64,000 bases of DNA from an uncultured Neomegalonema sp. (GCA_937990185.1 CALKBI010000006.1:62001-126000); one strand, 5' to 3'. Counted from the first letter of the stretch, positions 52,271-62,162 are shown. Numbers and translations: made by a program. Notes: generated from the letters alone by a model not told the origin.

Positions 52271-52843
52271 ATGATGAAAGATACATGCCCGATCACCCGC
52301 CGCAGTGTGGTGACGCTAATAGCAGCCAGCGGCCTGAGTGCCTGTGCATCGCCGGTTAAACGTCCGAACCCTGTTTTTGAACCGATTAGCTTTCCCGGTG
52401 GGCAGATCCCGCTTGGGGTGAATAAAGTTGAAATCACTGTGCGACCGCGCCCTAATTCTGATGTGTCGCCCGCGGATGCAGATTTTGTTGTGCCTCCTGA
52501 ACAAATTGCGCGTCTTTGGCCCAGACAACGTATTGCTGCGGCGGGTGGACAAGATACTCTGCGCTATATCATTGACGACGCGAGCGCGGTTTCCCGCACC
52601 AATGAAACCGGAGAGGTCGTGGTTGCGACAATTCAGGTTCGTTTGATCATTGGCACTTTGTACGGTGTTGAAGCGGCTGGTGCTGGTGCACGGGTAGATT
52701 CCGAAGTTAGATTTGAAGGCTTCCCAAGCGTAGTTGAACGGCAGGAAGCATTGCATCGGCTCAGTCAAGACATGGCAGCCAAACTCGACGCGCAATTAGT
52801 GCTCTCTATTCGACAACAGCTTGGCTCGTTCATTCGCTCATAA
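52271..52843 (+). CDS. lipoprotein of unknown function
   Basis: The start is taken as the ATG at 52271 (a second ATG follows at once). The protein is 190 aa. The N-terminus has an Arg pair and a lipobox ending LSACAS, so Cys25 is the likely lipidation site. The mature part is a mixed alpha/beta domain with EPISFPGGQIPLGVNKVEIT and FEGFPSVVERQEALHRLSQD. Similar lipoproteins are common in alphaproteobacteria but I have no family name. It sits between hslO and the convergent coaA, which it nearly touches. Confidence 0.72.
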   Translation: MMKDTCPITRRSVVTLIAASGLSACASPVKRPNPVFEPISFPGGQIPLGVNKVEITVRPRPNSDVSPADADFVVPPEQIARLWPRQRIAAAGGQDTLRYIIDDASAVSRTNETGEVVVATIQVRLIIGTLYGVEAAGAGARVDSEVRFEGFPSVVERQEALHRLSQDMAAKLDAQLVLSIRQQLGSFIRS

Positions 52844-52847
52844 CTGG

Positions 52848-53825
52848 TCAGAGTTTTCGCAATGCGACTTCTGCAATCCGGTGATCGCTTTGCTTTCGTA
52901 AAATCAGATTTGCCCTAGGGCGTGTTGGTAAGATCGTATTGCGCAAGTTGACGAGGTTGATTGTCTGCCACAGATGCTCAGCAGTTTTTATGGCTTCGGT
53001 TTCTGAGACCGAAGCATACCGGTGAAAGAATGAATTTGGATCAGCGAACGCGGTGTCTCTCAATCGCATGAAACGTGAGATATACCAGTCACGCAAATCC
53101 TCTTCAGCTGCATCAATATAGAGTGAAAAGTCGAAAAAATCTGAAACGACGGTGACGGCTTGGTTGCCCGCAGGTTGTAGCCTTGCTTGTAGGACATTGA
53201 TGCCTTCAAAGATAAGGATATCAGGTTGGTCAACGGTCTGAGTTTTATCCGGCAGTACATCGTAGCTTAGATGAGAATATAGCGGAGCCTTTACCCTTCG
53301 CTTTCCAGCTTTGATTGCGGATAAAAACTTTAAAATTACACCGACATCGTAGCTTTCAGGAAAACCTTTTCGCGTCATAAGACCACGGGATTCGAGTTCC
53401 GAATTTGGATGTAGGAACCCATCCGTTGTTACTAAATCGACCTTCGGATGTCCGGCGGAGCGAGCAAGGAGCGCGCATAGCAGCCGAGCCGTCGTTGACT
53501 TTCCAACAGCGACTGATCCGGCAATACCGATAATAAAGGGAGACTTTTGCCCCTTTAATGCGAGGAATTGTGCACGTTGATCGAACAGCATTTGGTTTGC
53601 TTCGACATGTGCCGTTAGCAACCTGGTAATTGAAAGGTAGATACGCCTGACTTCTTCAATGTCGATATGATCGCCCAATGATTGCAGGGCTTCAATTTCG
53701 TCAGCATCCAGCGTTAAGGGTGTGTCGGCCCTGAACTTGGCCCATTGACGCGCGGAGAAACGACGAAACGGAGAGACCTTGCTGTTCTTTGGGGCTTGCA
53801 GTGCCGTCCAGAACGCATCGCTCAT
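52848..53825 (-). CDS. coaA: type I pantothenate kinase
   Basis: The 325-aa enzyme phosphorylates pantothenate, the first step of coenzyme A synthesis. Markers are the P-loop [12 protein letters not shown] near 100-111, [20 protein letters not shown], and [12 protein letters not shown]. The C-terminal region contains [20 protein letters not shown]. Its start overlaps the ribF stop by four bases, placing both cofactor genes in one unit. Confidence 0.95.
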   Translation of the reverse strand: MSDAFWTALQAPKNSKVSPFRRFSARQWAKFRADTPLTLDADEIEALQSLGDHIDIEEVRRIYLSITRLLTAHVEANQMLFDQRAQFLALKGQKSPFIIGIAGSVAVGKSTTARLLCALLARSAGHPKVDLVTTDGFLHPNSELESRGLMTRKGFPESYDVGVILKFLSAIKAGKRRVKAPLYSHLSYDVLPDKTQTVDQPDILIFEGINVLQARLQPAGNQAVTVVSDFFDFSLYIDAAEEDLRDWYISRFMRLRDTAFADPNSFFHRYASVSETEAIKTAEHLWQTINLVNLRNTILPTRPRANLILRKQSDHRIAEVALRKL

Positions 53826-54742
53826 GTCAATAAAGTGCGGGCAGCGTCAGCATCGCTGGCGATTTGTGCTTTCAGTGCTTCGATGCCGTCAAATTTATGC
53901 TCACCACGAATGTACTGGTGGAGAGAGACTTCAATATTCTGACCATAGATGTCTCGCTCGAAATCAAACAAATGCGCTTCAAGGATAGGAACGGTTTTCT
54001 CAAAGGTTGGGCGCATCCCAATATTTGCAACGCCCTTTACATTGCTTCCGTCACCCAGTTTGACCGTGATTGCATAGACGCCAAAAGCCGGGGCGAGAAT
54101 GTTCTCAAGGGATAAGTTCGCCGTTGGGAATCCAATCGTACGCCCACGTTGATCACCTTTTAGTACAGAGCCGCTGATGACATACGGACGACCAAGGATG
54201 GTCGCTGCGTCTTCCGGTTTGCCTTCGCGTAATGCGGCTCTGGCTGTTGAAGACGAGAACTGTCCGCCGTTTTCATCAGATACTTCCGGCAGAGCCACAG
54301 ATTTAAAGGGGTAATGAGCACTCAGCGTTTCCAGCAGTGCTGAGTCGCCTGCGCGGTTAGCACCAAACCTAAAATCACTGCCGGTGGAGACGCCGACTGC
54401 GCCTATACCATCGACCATAACATCACGCACAAATGTTTCGGGCGTCATTGCACTCAGCGCCGCATCAAAGCGAAGGATATATAAAATATCCACACCTAAC
54501 GCTTTTATCTTTTCCGCTTTCTGTGCCAGCGGAGTGAGAATAAAAGGCTCCGCGTCAGGTTGAAAGAATTGGCGCGGATGCGGGTCGAAACTCACGACAC
54601 CAAGTTTGGCCTCAGGAGCGAGCGCTCTTGCGGCTGCGATTACCGCCGCATGGCCGCGATGCACTCCGTCAAAATTTCCCAACGCAACTGTTGCGCTCTT
54701 TTGGTCGGGCGTTAGCCCTTGGTATCCGTGGATAATCTGCAC
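53822..54742 (-). CDS. ribF: bifunctional riboflavin kinase / FMN adenylyltransferase
   Basis: The 306-aa enzyme makes FMN and FAD. The N-terminal adenylyltransferase domain has [16 protein letters not shown] near 21-36 and [12 protein letters not shown]. The C-terminal kinase domain has [15 protein letters not shown] near 196-210 and the later [13 protein letters not shown]. It is upstream of coaA on the minus strand. Confidence 0.95.
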   Translation of the reverse strand: MQIIHGYQGLTPDQKSATVALGNFDGVHRGHAAVIAAARALAPEAKLGVVSFDPHPRQFFQPDAEPFILTPLAQKAEKIKALGVDILYILRFDAALSAMTPETFVRDVMVDGIGAVGVSTGSDFRFGANRAGDSALLETLSAHYPFKSVALPEVSDENGGQFSSSTARAALREGKPEDAATILGRPYVISGSVLKGDQRGRTIGFPTANLSLENILAPAFGVYAITVKLGDGSNVKGVANIGMRPTFEKTVPILEAHLFDFERDIYGQNIEVSLHQYIRGEHKFDGIEALKAQIASDADAARTLLT

Positions 54743-54760
54743 AATGGCCCGCTTTAGCGT

Positions 54761-55183
54761 TTAGCTTTCTCTGGAAGGGGCCAACACACTTGCTTCCCCA
54801 TCGAGAACAACGGTATCCCCGACCCGGCACGAGCAATCAAGTATGATCCTGCGTTTTTCTTGGATTACGTCTTTTACGATGCAGGTCACGTCAACCTTGT
54901 CACCGGGTCTAACAGGAGCGCGGAATTTCAAGGTTTGGCTTAGGTATACAGCTCCATGCCCTGGCAATTGCTCTCCAATAACTGCTGAGATCAAGCTGGC
55001 AGTTAGAATGCCATGCGCGATCCTGCCTTTGAAGATCGTCTCTTTCGCATGATCATCATCAAAGTGTAGCGGGTTTCGGTCGCCACTTGCGACCGCAAAT
55101 GCTTCGATCTCCGCATCCGTGATAATGCGGGAAAGACCTCGTTCGAGGCCAATTTCTATGTCCTCTATGTATAGTGTACTCAT
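54761..55183 (-). CDS. MaoC family (R)-specific enoyl-CoA hydratase-like protein
   Basis: The ATG at 55183 is preceded by aaggg; the frame begins at a TTG 15 bases earlier. The 140-aa protein is one hot-dog domain with the hydratase signature: FAVASGDRNPLHFDDDHAKE (catalytic Asp and His), GRIAHGILTASLISAV, and YLSQTLKFRAPVRPGD. It hydrates 2-enoyl-CoA to (R)-3-hydroxyacyl-CoA or a related substrate. It lies 18 bases upstream of ribF on the same strand. Confidence 0.87.
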   Translation of the reverse strand: MSTLYIEDIEIGLERGLSRIITDAEIEAFAVASGDRNPLHFDDDHAKETIFKGRIAHGILTASLISAVIGEQLPGHGAVYLSQTLKFRAPVRPGDKVDVTCIVKDVIQEKRRIILDCSCRVGDTVVLDGEASVLAPSRES

Positions 55184-55421
55184 TACGGCCCTTGTCAATT
55201 TTGAGTAATAAAATTTCTTTTTTTGAGCGGTTGCGCACTATTATTGCGCATGCAGGAAAAATGATAGTCCTATTTGCGCTGCACAAATTTGTGACCGGTG
55301 TGGAAGTACAGGCATCGTTGATAGTATGGGTTGGTTCAAGACTGAGGCTGAAGTAAGTCATCATGCAATAGGCTTTTTGGATCATTGATCGCGTGAAACA
55401 AGGAAAGGTCGCGTTGTCTAT

Positions 55422-57326
55422 ATGAGAGTAATAGATCCCGCTACAGCCGAACTATCTTCCAGTTTGCGCTCTTCCTGTTCTGCCGTAAAACAGAACCTCG
55501 CAATTTGTCTCACGCTCTATAATGAGACGTCTGATTTACTGCGACCATCTCTAGAGTCGATCATTGACAGTCTTGATGATCTGGGCGCGCGTGACACAGC
55601 GTATCAAAGCGCAACAATTTGCATAATAGCTGACGGCAACGATCAAATTTCGGAATCGTCGCGCCGTTATCTGGATTCTTTCCAGCTTATAGATATACGC
55701 GGGTCCGATGTTGATTTGGCGACGGATATTTCGTCCAGAACATTTTCGGCAAGACAGCCCGTTGATGTCTTAAATCGACGTCACCCATCGCAAATGGCGA
55801 TTACAGTGAAGTTGATCGCGAAAGCCAAGAACGCGGGAAAACTAGACTCTCACCGTTTGTTTTATGACGTCCTATGCTCTCAGATTAATCCAGATTATTG
55901 TTTTCAGATCGATGCAGGAACATTGTTGGATCGTCCTGCATTTGCCGAGATGTGCGCTTTATTTGATGCGGATGCAAAAACTGCCGGTATTGCCAGCAAT
56001 GTTCTGATTGCACCGCCAAACGACGCCGACATGGTGCAAAGTTTCCAATGCGGTGATTTTGCCGTTCAAAAAACGATCCGTTGGCCTTCCGAAGTTTTTA
56101 GCGGTTATCTCTCTGTGCTTCCGGGCCAATTTAGCGCAGTACGCTGGCGCACGTTTTCGCAAAGCTCGGCGCAGGGTGAAGCATCGCCAAAGGATCGGTA
56201 CTTGCGCGGAAAAACTTGTCGCTCTGCCGCTGAAAGCATGATGTATCTTTCCGAAGACCGCGTTCTTGGGTTCGAGCTTGCAACACAAAAAGGCGCTGGC
56301 AATCGACTTGGGTTTGCTCCGAAAGCCGTGTGTCACACTGATGCATGTAATACAATTTCTGAACTGTTATTGCAGCGACGTAGGTGGCTGAATGGCAGCT
56401 TGTTTTGCCGTAGTTGGATGATCGCGAAAATCTTCCAGATGTTCGCTGACAGAACCTATTCGCTCGCTGAAAAGGCACGGTTTGGCCCTGCGTTATTTAA
56501 TTTGAGCGCACAGCATTTACTCGAATGGTTTTTACCGCTTTTGAATATTTTGTTGCTCGCAATGACATGGGTTTCGCTGAGTAACCTGATGCCGACAACA
56601 TATTCGGCATTGTGCATATTCGCACCAATCGCAACCATCTGGCTGTCGCCTACGGTCTTGGCGTTGTCAGGGCATTTGCAACGATGGCCTGCGACAAGAG
56701 TGCAGGGCTTATTGAGGTTGGTATCCCTTACCTTTTTTGCTGTTATTGCGATCAATGTGACAAACTTGTCGCGGCAACCTGAAATGACCGCCTATCTGTA
56801 TTATCTTTCAATGCCATTGGCTTTGGCGAGTGGAGCGTTTATCGGCGCAGCGATCCTTAATCGAGCGATTATCCCGCATCTACGATCATCAATTCTCACA
56901 TTTATTTCGTTGGCTCCTTCTTTGTGGTTGATGATGTCGGCCTATGCGTTTTTCAATTTGCATGACGGTAGTTGGGGGACAAAAGGACTGTCAGAAGTGA
57001 CGGTTGCCAGATCGTCTAAACGCGGCAAGCTTTCTGATGAGTTTAAGCGTTTGCGTCGTTACCTTGTGCTGGCATGGATTGCTTCGAATGGCACTTTGAT
57101 AGCAATCTTATTGAAAACAGGTCATATCTCTCCGGCGTTGATGGTTGCCGGAACGCTGCAGGTTGCATTGATTGCGAGCGGTCTATTGGGAGCAATTTCG
57201 ACAAAGGTTAGTCAGTCGAATAGGTCGCATCAACAGACAGAAAAAACCAATTCTCGGCAGTCCGGTTCTTTTTCACCTGAGCCTGCTACTGCTGGGCCTA
57301 TGCCAAGTTCTGGATCGCAACGCTAA
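55422..57326 (+). CDS. chitin synthase-like processive glycosyltransferase (GT2)
   Basis: The 634-aa protein has a cytoplasmic GT2 domain (about 20-340) and about seven membrane helices (about 365-600). Motif by motif it matches eukaryotic-type chitin synthases rather than NodC or cellulose synthase: KNAGKLDSHRLF at 136-147, IDAGT at 163-167, SEDRVLGFEL at 277-286, QRRRWLNGSLF at 318-328, and LHDGSWGTKG at 513-522 after the fourth or fifth helix. The aspartates and QRRRW are the catalytic elements, so an active enzyme using UDP-GlcNAc is expected. No N-terminal myosin or other fungal extension is present. The gene stands alone; the neighbours do not explain its product. Confidence 0.85.
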   Translation: MRVIDPATAELSSSLRSSCSAVKQNLAICLTLYNETSDLLRPSLESIIDSLDDLGARDTAYQSATICIIADGNDQISESSRRYLDSFQLIDIRGSDVDLATDISSRTFSARQPVDVLNRRHPSQMAITVKLIAKAKNAGKLDSHRLFYDVLCSQINPDYCFQIDAGTLLDRPAFAEMCALFDADAKTAGIASNVLIAPPNDADMVQSFQCGDFAVQKTIRWPSEVFSGYLSVLPGQFSAVRWRTFSQSSAQGEASPKDRYLRGKTCRSAAESMMYLSEDRVLGFELATQKGAGNRLGFAPKAVCHTDACNTISELLLQRRRWLNGSLFCRSWMIAKIFQMFADRTYSLAEKARFGPALFNLSAQHLLEWFLPLLNILLLAMTWVSLSNLMPTTYSALCIFAPIATIWLSPTVLALSGHLQRWPATRVQGLLRLVSLTFFAVIAINVTNLSRQPEMTAYLYYLSMPLALASGAFIGAAILNRAIIPHLRSSILTFISLAPSLWLMMSAYAFFNLHDGSWGTKGLSEVTVARSSKRGKLSDEFKRLRRYLVLAWIASNGTLIAILLKTGHISPALMVAGTLQVALIASGLLGAISTKVSQSNRSHQQTEKTNSRQSGSFSPEPATAGPMPSSGSQR

Positions 57327-57979
57327 GAAGCTTTGCGGCCAGACATATCGCAGTAAGCTCCGCCGGTATTCATTTCCCAGCCTCGTGTGTGTAATTGGCC
57401 GTTGGATTTGCTGAGGTTCAAAATCCCGATATGGACTTCAGAACCAGTCAGGTTGTTTTCGGCTTGCATGACATACGTTATCAAACTTTTGTCGCGCCGG
57501 ACCTCTAAGACATCGCCTCGACCTTCCAATCTGGTGCCATGGCGAAATGTGCTGGTTCCTTTCAGGATACCCGGTTGAACGACATTGAAGTTTTGGCGGC
57601 TCTCAACCTCGACATCTTGAACGAAGAAATTCACGTCGCAGGTTGATGTATGAGTCCATTGACCCGCTAGTGCCGCGTCTTGGGAATTAATACTCCTGTC
57701 ATTATTTGGATTTCGCCAAGCTGTTTCGGCAGCCAGTTGGGGTGTCCATGCCGTTCCGGTTTTCTCTTGGAATAAACGAGCGGCGTCTTCGACGAAGCGC
57801 CCGTTCCTGAAATGCAGTAAATAGGCGGAGAGCAATCCGGTGTGCTTTGCGTCTGAGGCAGCTTGCCAAAACTCTTGTTCAGCCATTGCAAGCACTTTGG
57901 TCGGCGTCGGTTCTGCCTTAACAGTGGAGATATTAAAGGAAGACGACAATAAAACAGCGGCGATGACGAAGGCTTTCAA
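57323..57979 (-). CDS. secreted protein of unknown function
   Basis: The frame opens with a GTG at 57988, but the aggag site overlaps that codon, so the TTG at 57979, eight bases after aggag, is the more likely start. The 218-aa protein has a signal peptide (KAFVIAAVLLSSSFNISTVKA). The mature part opens with an alpha-helical region (MAEQEFWQAASDAKHTGLLS, resembling the helical repeats where short tetratricopeptide-like units occur). A beta-rich half with FFVQDVEVESRQNFN and two Cys follows. It is convergent with the chitin synthase-like gene, overlapping by four bases. Family unknown. Confidence 0.7.
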   Translation of the reverse strand: MKAFVIAAVLLSSSFNISTVKAEPTPTKVLAMAEQEFWQAASDAKHTGLLSAYLLHFRNGRFVEDAARLFQEKTGTAWTPQLAAETAWRNPNNDRSINSQDAALAGQWTHTSTCDVNFFVQDVEVESRQNFNVVQPGILKGTSTFRHGTRLEGRGDVLEVRRDKSLITYVMQAENNLTGSEVHIGILNLSKSNGQLHTRGWEMNTGGAYCDMSGRKAS

Positions 57980-58282
57980 GAGGATCACTCCTAAGGGTAT
58001 TCTAGCGATGTAAACTGCCCGAGATGGTTATATGCAGGTATGCGGTTAACGTATTGTAAAGGAGTATGTATCGTCTTGTGATCAATAGTTTATCAGCTAT
58101 TTGAACAAGCAATTCTTGTGGCGATAAGTGATATTTCAGGGCGTTTTGTATTAGACAAAGAGTTAATCGTCATATTGCCTTCACACTTGCACACGATTTA
58201 CGGAAGATAACCGACAACGCACGAGATAAAGGCTACCATCATTCTGGCCGGACAGAGATGTCGGCGTATCGCAGGAACTGCA
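57980..58282. other. intergenic region, no gene seen
   Basis: About 300 bases between two divergent genes hold no convincing open frame. The part near 58060-58180 is AT-rich and probably contains promoters. I saw no strong hairpin. Confidence 0.4.
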
Positions 58283-59674
58283 ATGCTCTCACCGTCTGGA
58301 AGACAATTTACGGGTCGTGATCATCGCGAACCGTTGCGAACTGCCTTGAAGAAGCATGGTGAGCTGGGTCCGCGCCAGACCGGCGGGCGTCTCTTTCCCA
58401 TGGCCTGTGTTTCGCTTGAGATTACTCAACGATGTAACCTTGATTGTACGCTCTGCTATCTGTCTGACCGTGCTGAACTGGCCAAAGACGTTCCTTTGCC
58501 GATTTTATTGGCGCGCATTGACATGGTTTGTCAGCATTACGGTGCGGGAACGTCTCTTCAAATATCCGGTGGCGATCCGAGTCTGCGCAAGATCGAGGAT
58601 CTCGAAGCCCTGATACGCCATATTAGATTGCGAGGGATGCGGTCTTGTTTTATGACAAACGGTATCAAAGCGACGAGAGCCATGCTCGAACGTTTGGCAG
58701 CGGCAGGGCTTGATGATCTGGCACTCCACGTTGATCTCACTCAAGAACGCAAAGGGTATGACACCGAAGTCTCCTTAAACGAGGTGCGCGACGCTTATAT
58801 TCAACGTGCGGAAGGCCTTGGCTTGCGTGTTTTGTTTAACACGACGATCTTCGAGGGTAATTTTGCGGAGTTACCAGATCTAGTGCGCTTTTTCCGAGCG
58901 CGCGCTGATGCCATCACTTTAATTTCGTTTCAGATGCAGGCCGATACTGGCCGCGGTGTGCTGCGTGAACGTGATGGAGAGATCACCCAAAACTCCGTTA
59001 CGAATGCTATCTCTGAGGGGATGGGCCTAGCATTGGATTATGATGCAGTTTCGGTCGGTCATGCTCATTGTAATCGATATACTTCGTTGTTGGTTTCCGG
59101 CGGTGAGGTAATCTCGCCTTTGACTAATCGTCCTTTAATTGAAGATGCGATTGCCGCGCTCGATGATTTGGATGAGCGGGAAGAAGGCAATTTGGATGTG
59201 CGCCGAACATTACGTCGAATTTTTATTTACAGACCGAGGTTGGCGCTGCGGTTGCTTGCTGAAGCTGGGAAATGGGTTTGGCAATTACGGCGCGGGTTAA
59301 TCCGCAGTAAGGGCCGCGCCTCGCGCATGAGCATCTTAGTACATAATTTCATGGATGCGTCGAAGTTAGAGAAATCACGCTGCGAGTCCTGTGTTTTCAT
59401 GGTTGCGACGGAAAACGGTCCTTTGTCGATGTGTGTTCATAATGCCGAGCGCGACTCGCATATCTTTGCTCCAATGCGTATCGAAACCGAGCTTGGCCCG
59501 CGTTGGTGGAATGCGGAGACGGGAGAAATGTCTGAGAAACCGGATGCTCCTGTGAATATTGCCAACGAAATCATTCCACGAAAGCGACTTAAGGGGCGTA
59601 TGAAGGCGGAACAGCTTGAGATGCGTTCGACCGTGGTAAAGACACGGAACCGTGCTGGAGGAGACAGTAAATGA
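58283..59674 (+). CDS. radical SAM protein resembling the MJ0619/tetraether-synthase group
   Basis: The 463-aa protein has the radical SAM cluster motif RCNLDCTLCY (Cys51, Cys55, Cys58) and a GGD motif near 96-98. Downstream it has VGHAHCNRYTSLL (Cys263) and the block HNFMDASKLEKSRCESC (Cys367, Cys370) followed by MCVHNAERD (Cys384). That block has the pattern of the MJ0619-like and Tes-like enzymes, which hold extra iron-sulfur clusters and act on unactivated carbon in lipids or pterins. The similarity is by motif only. The last 60 residues are basic. The gene overlaps a DUF547 lipoprotein gene by four bases. Confidence 0.75.
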   Translation: MLSPSGRQFTGRDHREPLRTALKKHGELGPRQTGGRLFPMACVSLEITQRCNLDCTLCYLSDRAELAKDVPLPILLARIDMVCQHYGAGTSLQISGGDPSLRKIEDLEALIRHIRLRGMRSCFMTNGIKATRAMLERLAAAGLDDLALHVDLTQERKGYDTEVSLNEVRDAYIQRAEGLGLRVLFNTTIFEGNFAELPDLVRFFRARADAITLISFQMQADTGRGVLRERDGEITQNSVTNAISEGMGLALDYDAVSVGHAHCNRYTSLLVSGGEVISPLTNRPLIEDAIAALDDLDEREEGNLDVRRTLRRIFIYRPRLALRLLAEAGKWVWQLRRGLIRSKGRASRMSILVHNFMDASKLEKSRCESCVFMVATENGPLSMCVHNAERDSHIFAPMRIETELGPRWWNAETGEMSEKPDAPVNIANEIIPRKRLKGRMKAEQLEMRSTVVKTRNRAGGDSK

Positions 59675-60513
59675 TCCGAACTTTTGTATGGGCTTTGCTT
59701 GCCGTGGCTGTTGCGGGTTGTACTACGATTGAGCGCGCAGGTTTGCCTGAACCGACGCTCTTATCGCCTCAGTTTCAAAATGTAGCAAAAGCACAAAGCG
59801 CTCGCGTTGATCACAGCGCATGGGATCAATTCCTTGGGCAATATCTGAGCACAGATGCCAAAGGAATTAACCGAATAGATTATGGACGTGTTGGGGAAAC
59901 GGATCGTGCCAAATTGCGAGGTTATCTAGACGCTTTGCAAACGGTTGATACCGGTGCGTTGACCCGCAATCAGCAATTAGCGTTCTGGATTAATCTCTAT
60001 AATGCAAAGACCGTCGATTTAGTGTTGCAAAACTATCCTGTCGACTCGATCCTGAAAATTAAGGACGGTATTCTTCCAACCGGGCCTTGGAAACGTAAGG
60101 TCGTGACTGTCGGCGGCGAAGCGCTCAGCCTCAATGATATCGAACATCGGATTGTGCGCCCGGTCTTTAAAGAAGAACGGATTCACTACGCATTAAACTG
60201 CGCGGCAGCGGGTTGCCCCAATTTGTCTCCGAAGGCATGGCGCGCTGAAGGACTTGAGGCAGCATTGGCGAAAGCGGAGCAGGCCTATGTGAATGACCCA
60301 AGAGGCGTCAGGGTAGGTGAAGACGGGACATTGGTTCTTTCTAAGATTTACGCTTGGTTCCGCGAAGACTTTGGCGAGAATGAATCTGAAATCATTGCTA
60401 AACTCGCGAAAGTCGCTGAACCACCACTCCGCGCAAAGTTGCAAGGCCGCTCCCAAGTGGATCAATACGAGTATGATTGGTCATTGAACGATGCTGCAGC
60501 AGTAGATAACTAG
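59671..60513 (+). CDS. DUF547 lipoprotein
   Basis: The 280-aa protein has a lipoprotein signal (MIRTFVWALLAVAVAGCTT, lipidated Cys17). The DUF547 core follows: RNQQLAFWINLYNAKTVDLV near 109-128, LNDIEHRIVRP, and the conserved HYALNCAAAGCPNLSPKA near 172-189 with invariant His and Cys residues. DUF547 proteins are common in marine bacteria and plants, and their activity is unknown. The four-base overlap with the radical SAM gene suggests a joint role at the cell envelope. Confidence 0.82.
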   Translation: MIRTFVWALLAVAVAGCTTIERAGLPEPTLLSPQFQNVAKAQSARVDHSAWDQFLGQYLSTDAKGINRIDYGRVGETDRAKLRGYLDALQTVDTGALTRNQQLAFWINLYNAKTVDLVLQNYPVDSILKIKDGILPTGPWKRKVVTVGGEALSLNDIEHRIVRPVFKEERIHYALNCAAAGCPNLSPKAWRAEGLEAALAKAEQAYVNDPRGVRVGEDGTLVLSKIYAWFREDFGENESEIIAKLAKVAEPPLRAKLQGRSQVDQYEYDWSLNDAAAVDN

Positions 60514-60718
60514 ACTAAATCTTATAAAAGCATTTAACGTCATGTATTTATTAGTGAAATATATCGATTAGTATTTAGAATAGAATAATTTTTCACAATC
60601 TAACAGTGTGCTCCGTTGGATAATATTGGGCAGGTAGTAAATATTGTCAGATGTAAGAGTACTTTAAGGTGTTTTATAATATAATTTTATGGATACTTAG
60701 AATGATTGGTTAATTGTT

Positions 60719-61282
60719 ATGGCGAGTGTGTCCCCATTAAATTTTGTCTCTGTAGACAAACTAGGTGCATTGCCCGCCTCTCCACCGAGTATAATACGCG
60801 AAAACATGGCGATGGGCCGTGATGATCGTATTGGCGTTCGCATGCTTGATGAGTCAATTTCGCACTGGTGGGATTGGCATAACACAAACGGTGGTGTTCC
60901 GACTTGGCAATATTTCAAGCCTTTTGATCACCCAGAAATTTTATCACATGTCATGGTGTATAAACTTGAGGGCGATCGTTTCCGTTGTACGATTGTGGGT
61001 GAAACAGCAGCCAATCATTTGCCAATCAAAGTTGCGAGACAGTTTATCGACGAAGTGATGCCGCCGGAAAATCTCCAAGATATTTCGAAGCGCTTGAGAG
61101 GTGCTTTGGAAGCGGGCGTGCCAAATTTCGTCGAAAAAACTATGGCTTGGGAAAGAGGCTATGATCTAGTCAGTTACCGCGCATTGCAGCTGCCATTTGT
61201 GGCCGATGAGGACCAGAATCCCAGAGTTGTTTCGGTTATGGATTTCCGAGCAGAGCAAGTATCCGGATTAGCGCTCGATTAA
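60719..61282 (+). CDS. PAS-domain protein (PAS_5 type)
   Basis: The 187-aa protein is recognised by the alphaproteobacterial PAS_5 pattern: HWWDWHNTNGGVPTWQYFKP near 49-68, then HPEILSHVMVYKLEGDRFRC TIVGE across the domain, and LQLPFVADEDQNPRVVSVMD at the end. No output domain is attached. The ribosome site at the ATG used here is weak, so a start at a later codon is possible. It is preceded by an AT-rich gap of about 205 bases. The ligand and partners are unknown. Confidence 0.72.
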   Translation: MASVSPLNFVSVDKLGALPASPPSIIRENMAMGRDDRIGVRMLDESISHWWDWHNTNGGVPTWQYFKPFDHPEILSHVMVYKLEGDRFRCTIVGETAANHLPIKVARQFIDEVMPPENLQDISKRLRGALEAGVPNFVEKTMAWERGYDLVSYRALQLPFVADEDQNPRVVSVMDFRAEQVSGLALD

Positions 61283-61300
61283 CACAACGCTCCGTGGTCG

Positions 61301-62161
61301 TTACCGCAGCATAGAAATCGTATAAGTCGGTGCTATACGTTCGGATTTACAATACTGGGTCAGTGAATCGGGACGCACTTTACCAGCATCGTCTAGTAAC
61401 TGCTCCGCTGCTAATCCGCCGGCGACAAACAAGGTATCATAACCGTGCTGCATTCCGCCAAGCACGTCGGTTGCGGGACCATCTCCAATAACAAGGATTC
61501 TGTCCCTAGGGATGTCCTTCCCCGTTTGTAATTTGATGCGAGACATTGCGAGCGTATAAATGGGCGCGTGGGGCTTACCATAAAGATGCACCTCGCCTCC
61601 TGCTGCTGCATACCTCTCGGCAATAGCGCCGGCACAATAAAGTCTTGTCTCTCCCCGGTCCACGATCACATCGGGGTTGGCACAAACCATCGGTAAGCCG
61701 CGTGCAACGCCGTCCGAAATCCTATCGTCGTAATCTTCCGGCCCTTCGGTCGTGTCGTCATCTAATCCAGAGCAAAGGATAAAATCGGCTTTCGGCAGTG
61801 GTATGCGCTCGATTTCAAATTCGGCGAATAAATCTTCATCCCGTAATGGACCGATATGATGGCATTTCGTGCCAAAATTTCCAGTTCGCATCCCCTCGAT
61901 GGTCGCGTCTCCTGAAGTTACAATCAAATCATGGGTATCCGTTGGCGCACCCATGGTTTGAAGTTGCCGCGCTGTCGAAAAATCTGGGCGCGGCGCGTTG
62001 GTTAGGAGAGAAACGATTCCGCCGTGCGCGCGGAAATCACGCAACCCCGAGATCGCCCCTTTATGCGGTGTTACGCCATCATGATAGCATCCCCACAAAT
62101 CGCATAACACGGCATCATAACGGTCCGCGATGTCTGCGAGTGAAGAGATGATTTCGGTCAT
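61301..62161 (-). CDS. HAD-superfamily hydrolase, TIGR01459 family
   Basis: The ATG at 62161 lies one base after the ilvE stop; a TTG nine bases earlier also fits. The 286-aa protein is a HAD-IIA phosphatase-like enzyme. Motif I reads CDLWGCYHDG, where the second catalytic Asp is replaced by Trp, a feature of this family. Later come LTNAPRPD, GKPHAPIYTLA and ILVIGDGPATDVLGG (motif III/IV aspartates). The substrate is not known. It probably shares a transcript with ilvE. Confidence 0.85.
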   Translation of the reverse strand: MTEIISSLADIADRYDAVLCDLWGCYHDGVTPHKGAISGLRDFRAHGGIVSLLTNAPRPDFSTARQLQTMGAPTDTHDLIVTSGDATIEGMRTGNFGTKCHHIGPLRDEDLFAEFEIERIPLPKADFILCSGLDDDTTEGPEDYDDRISDGVARGLPMVCANPDVIVDRGETRLYCAGAIAERYAAAGGEVHLYGKPHAPIYTLAMSRIKLQTGKDIPRDRILVIGDGPATDVLGGMQHGYDTLFVAGGLAAEQLLDDAGKVRPDSLTQYCKSERIAPTYTISMLR

Positions 62162-62162
62162 G

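Noticed and set aside
55422-57326. NodC-type chitooligosaccharide synthase
   Set aside because: NodC lacks the KNxxKxxSHR and SWGTKG elements seen here, and no other nod genes are present.
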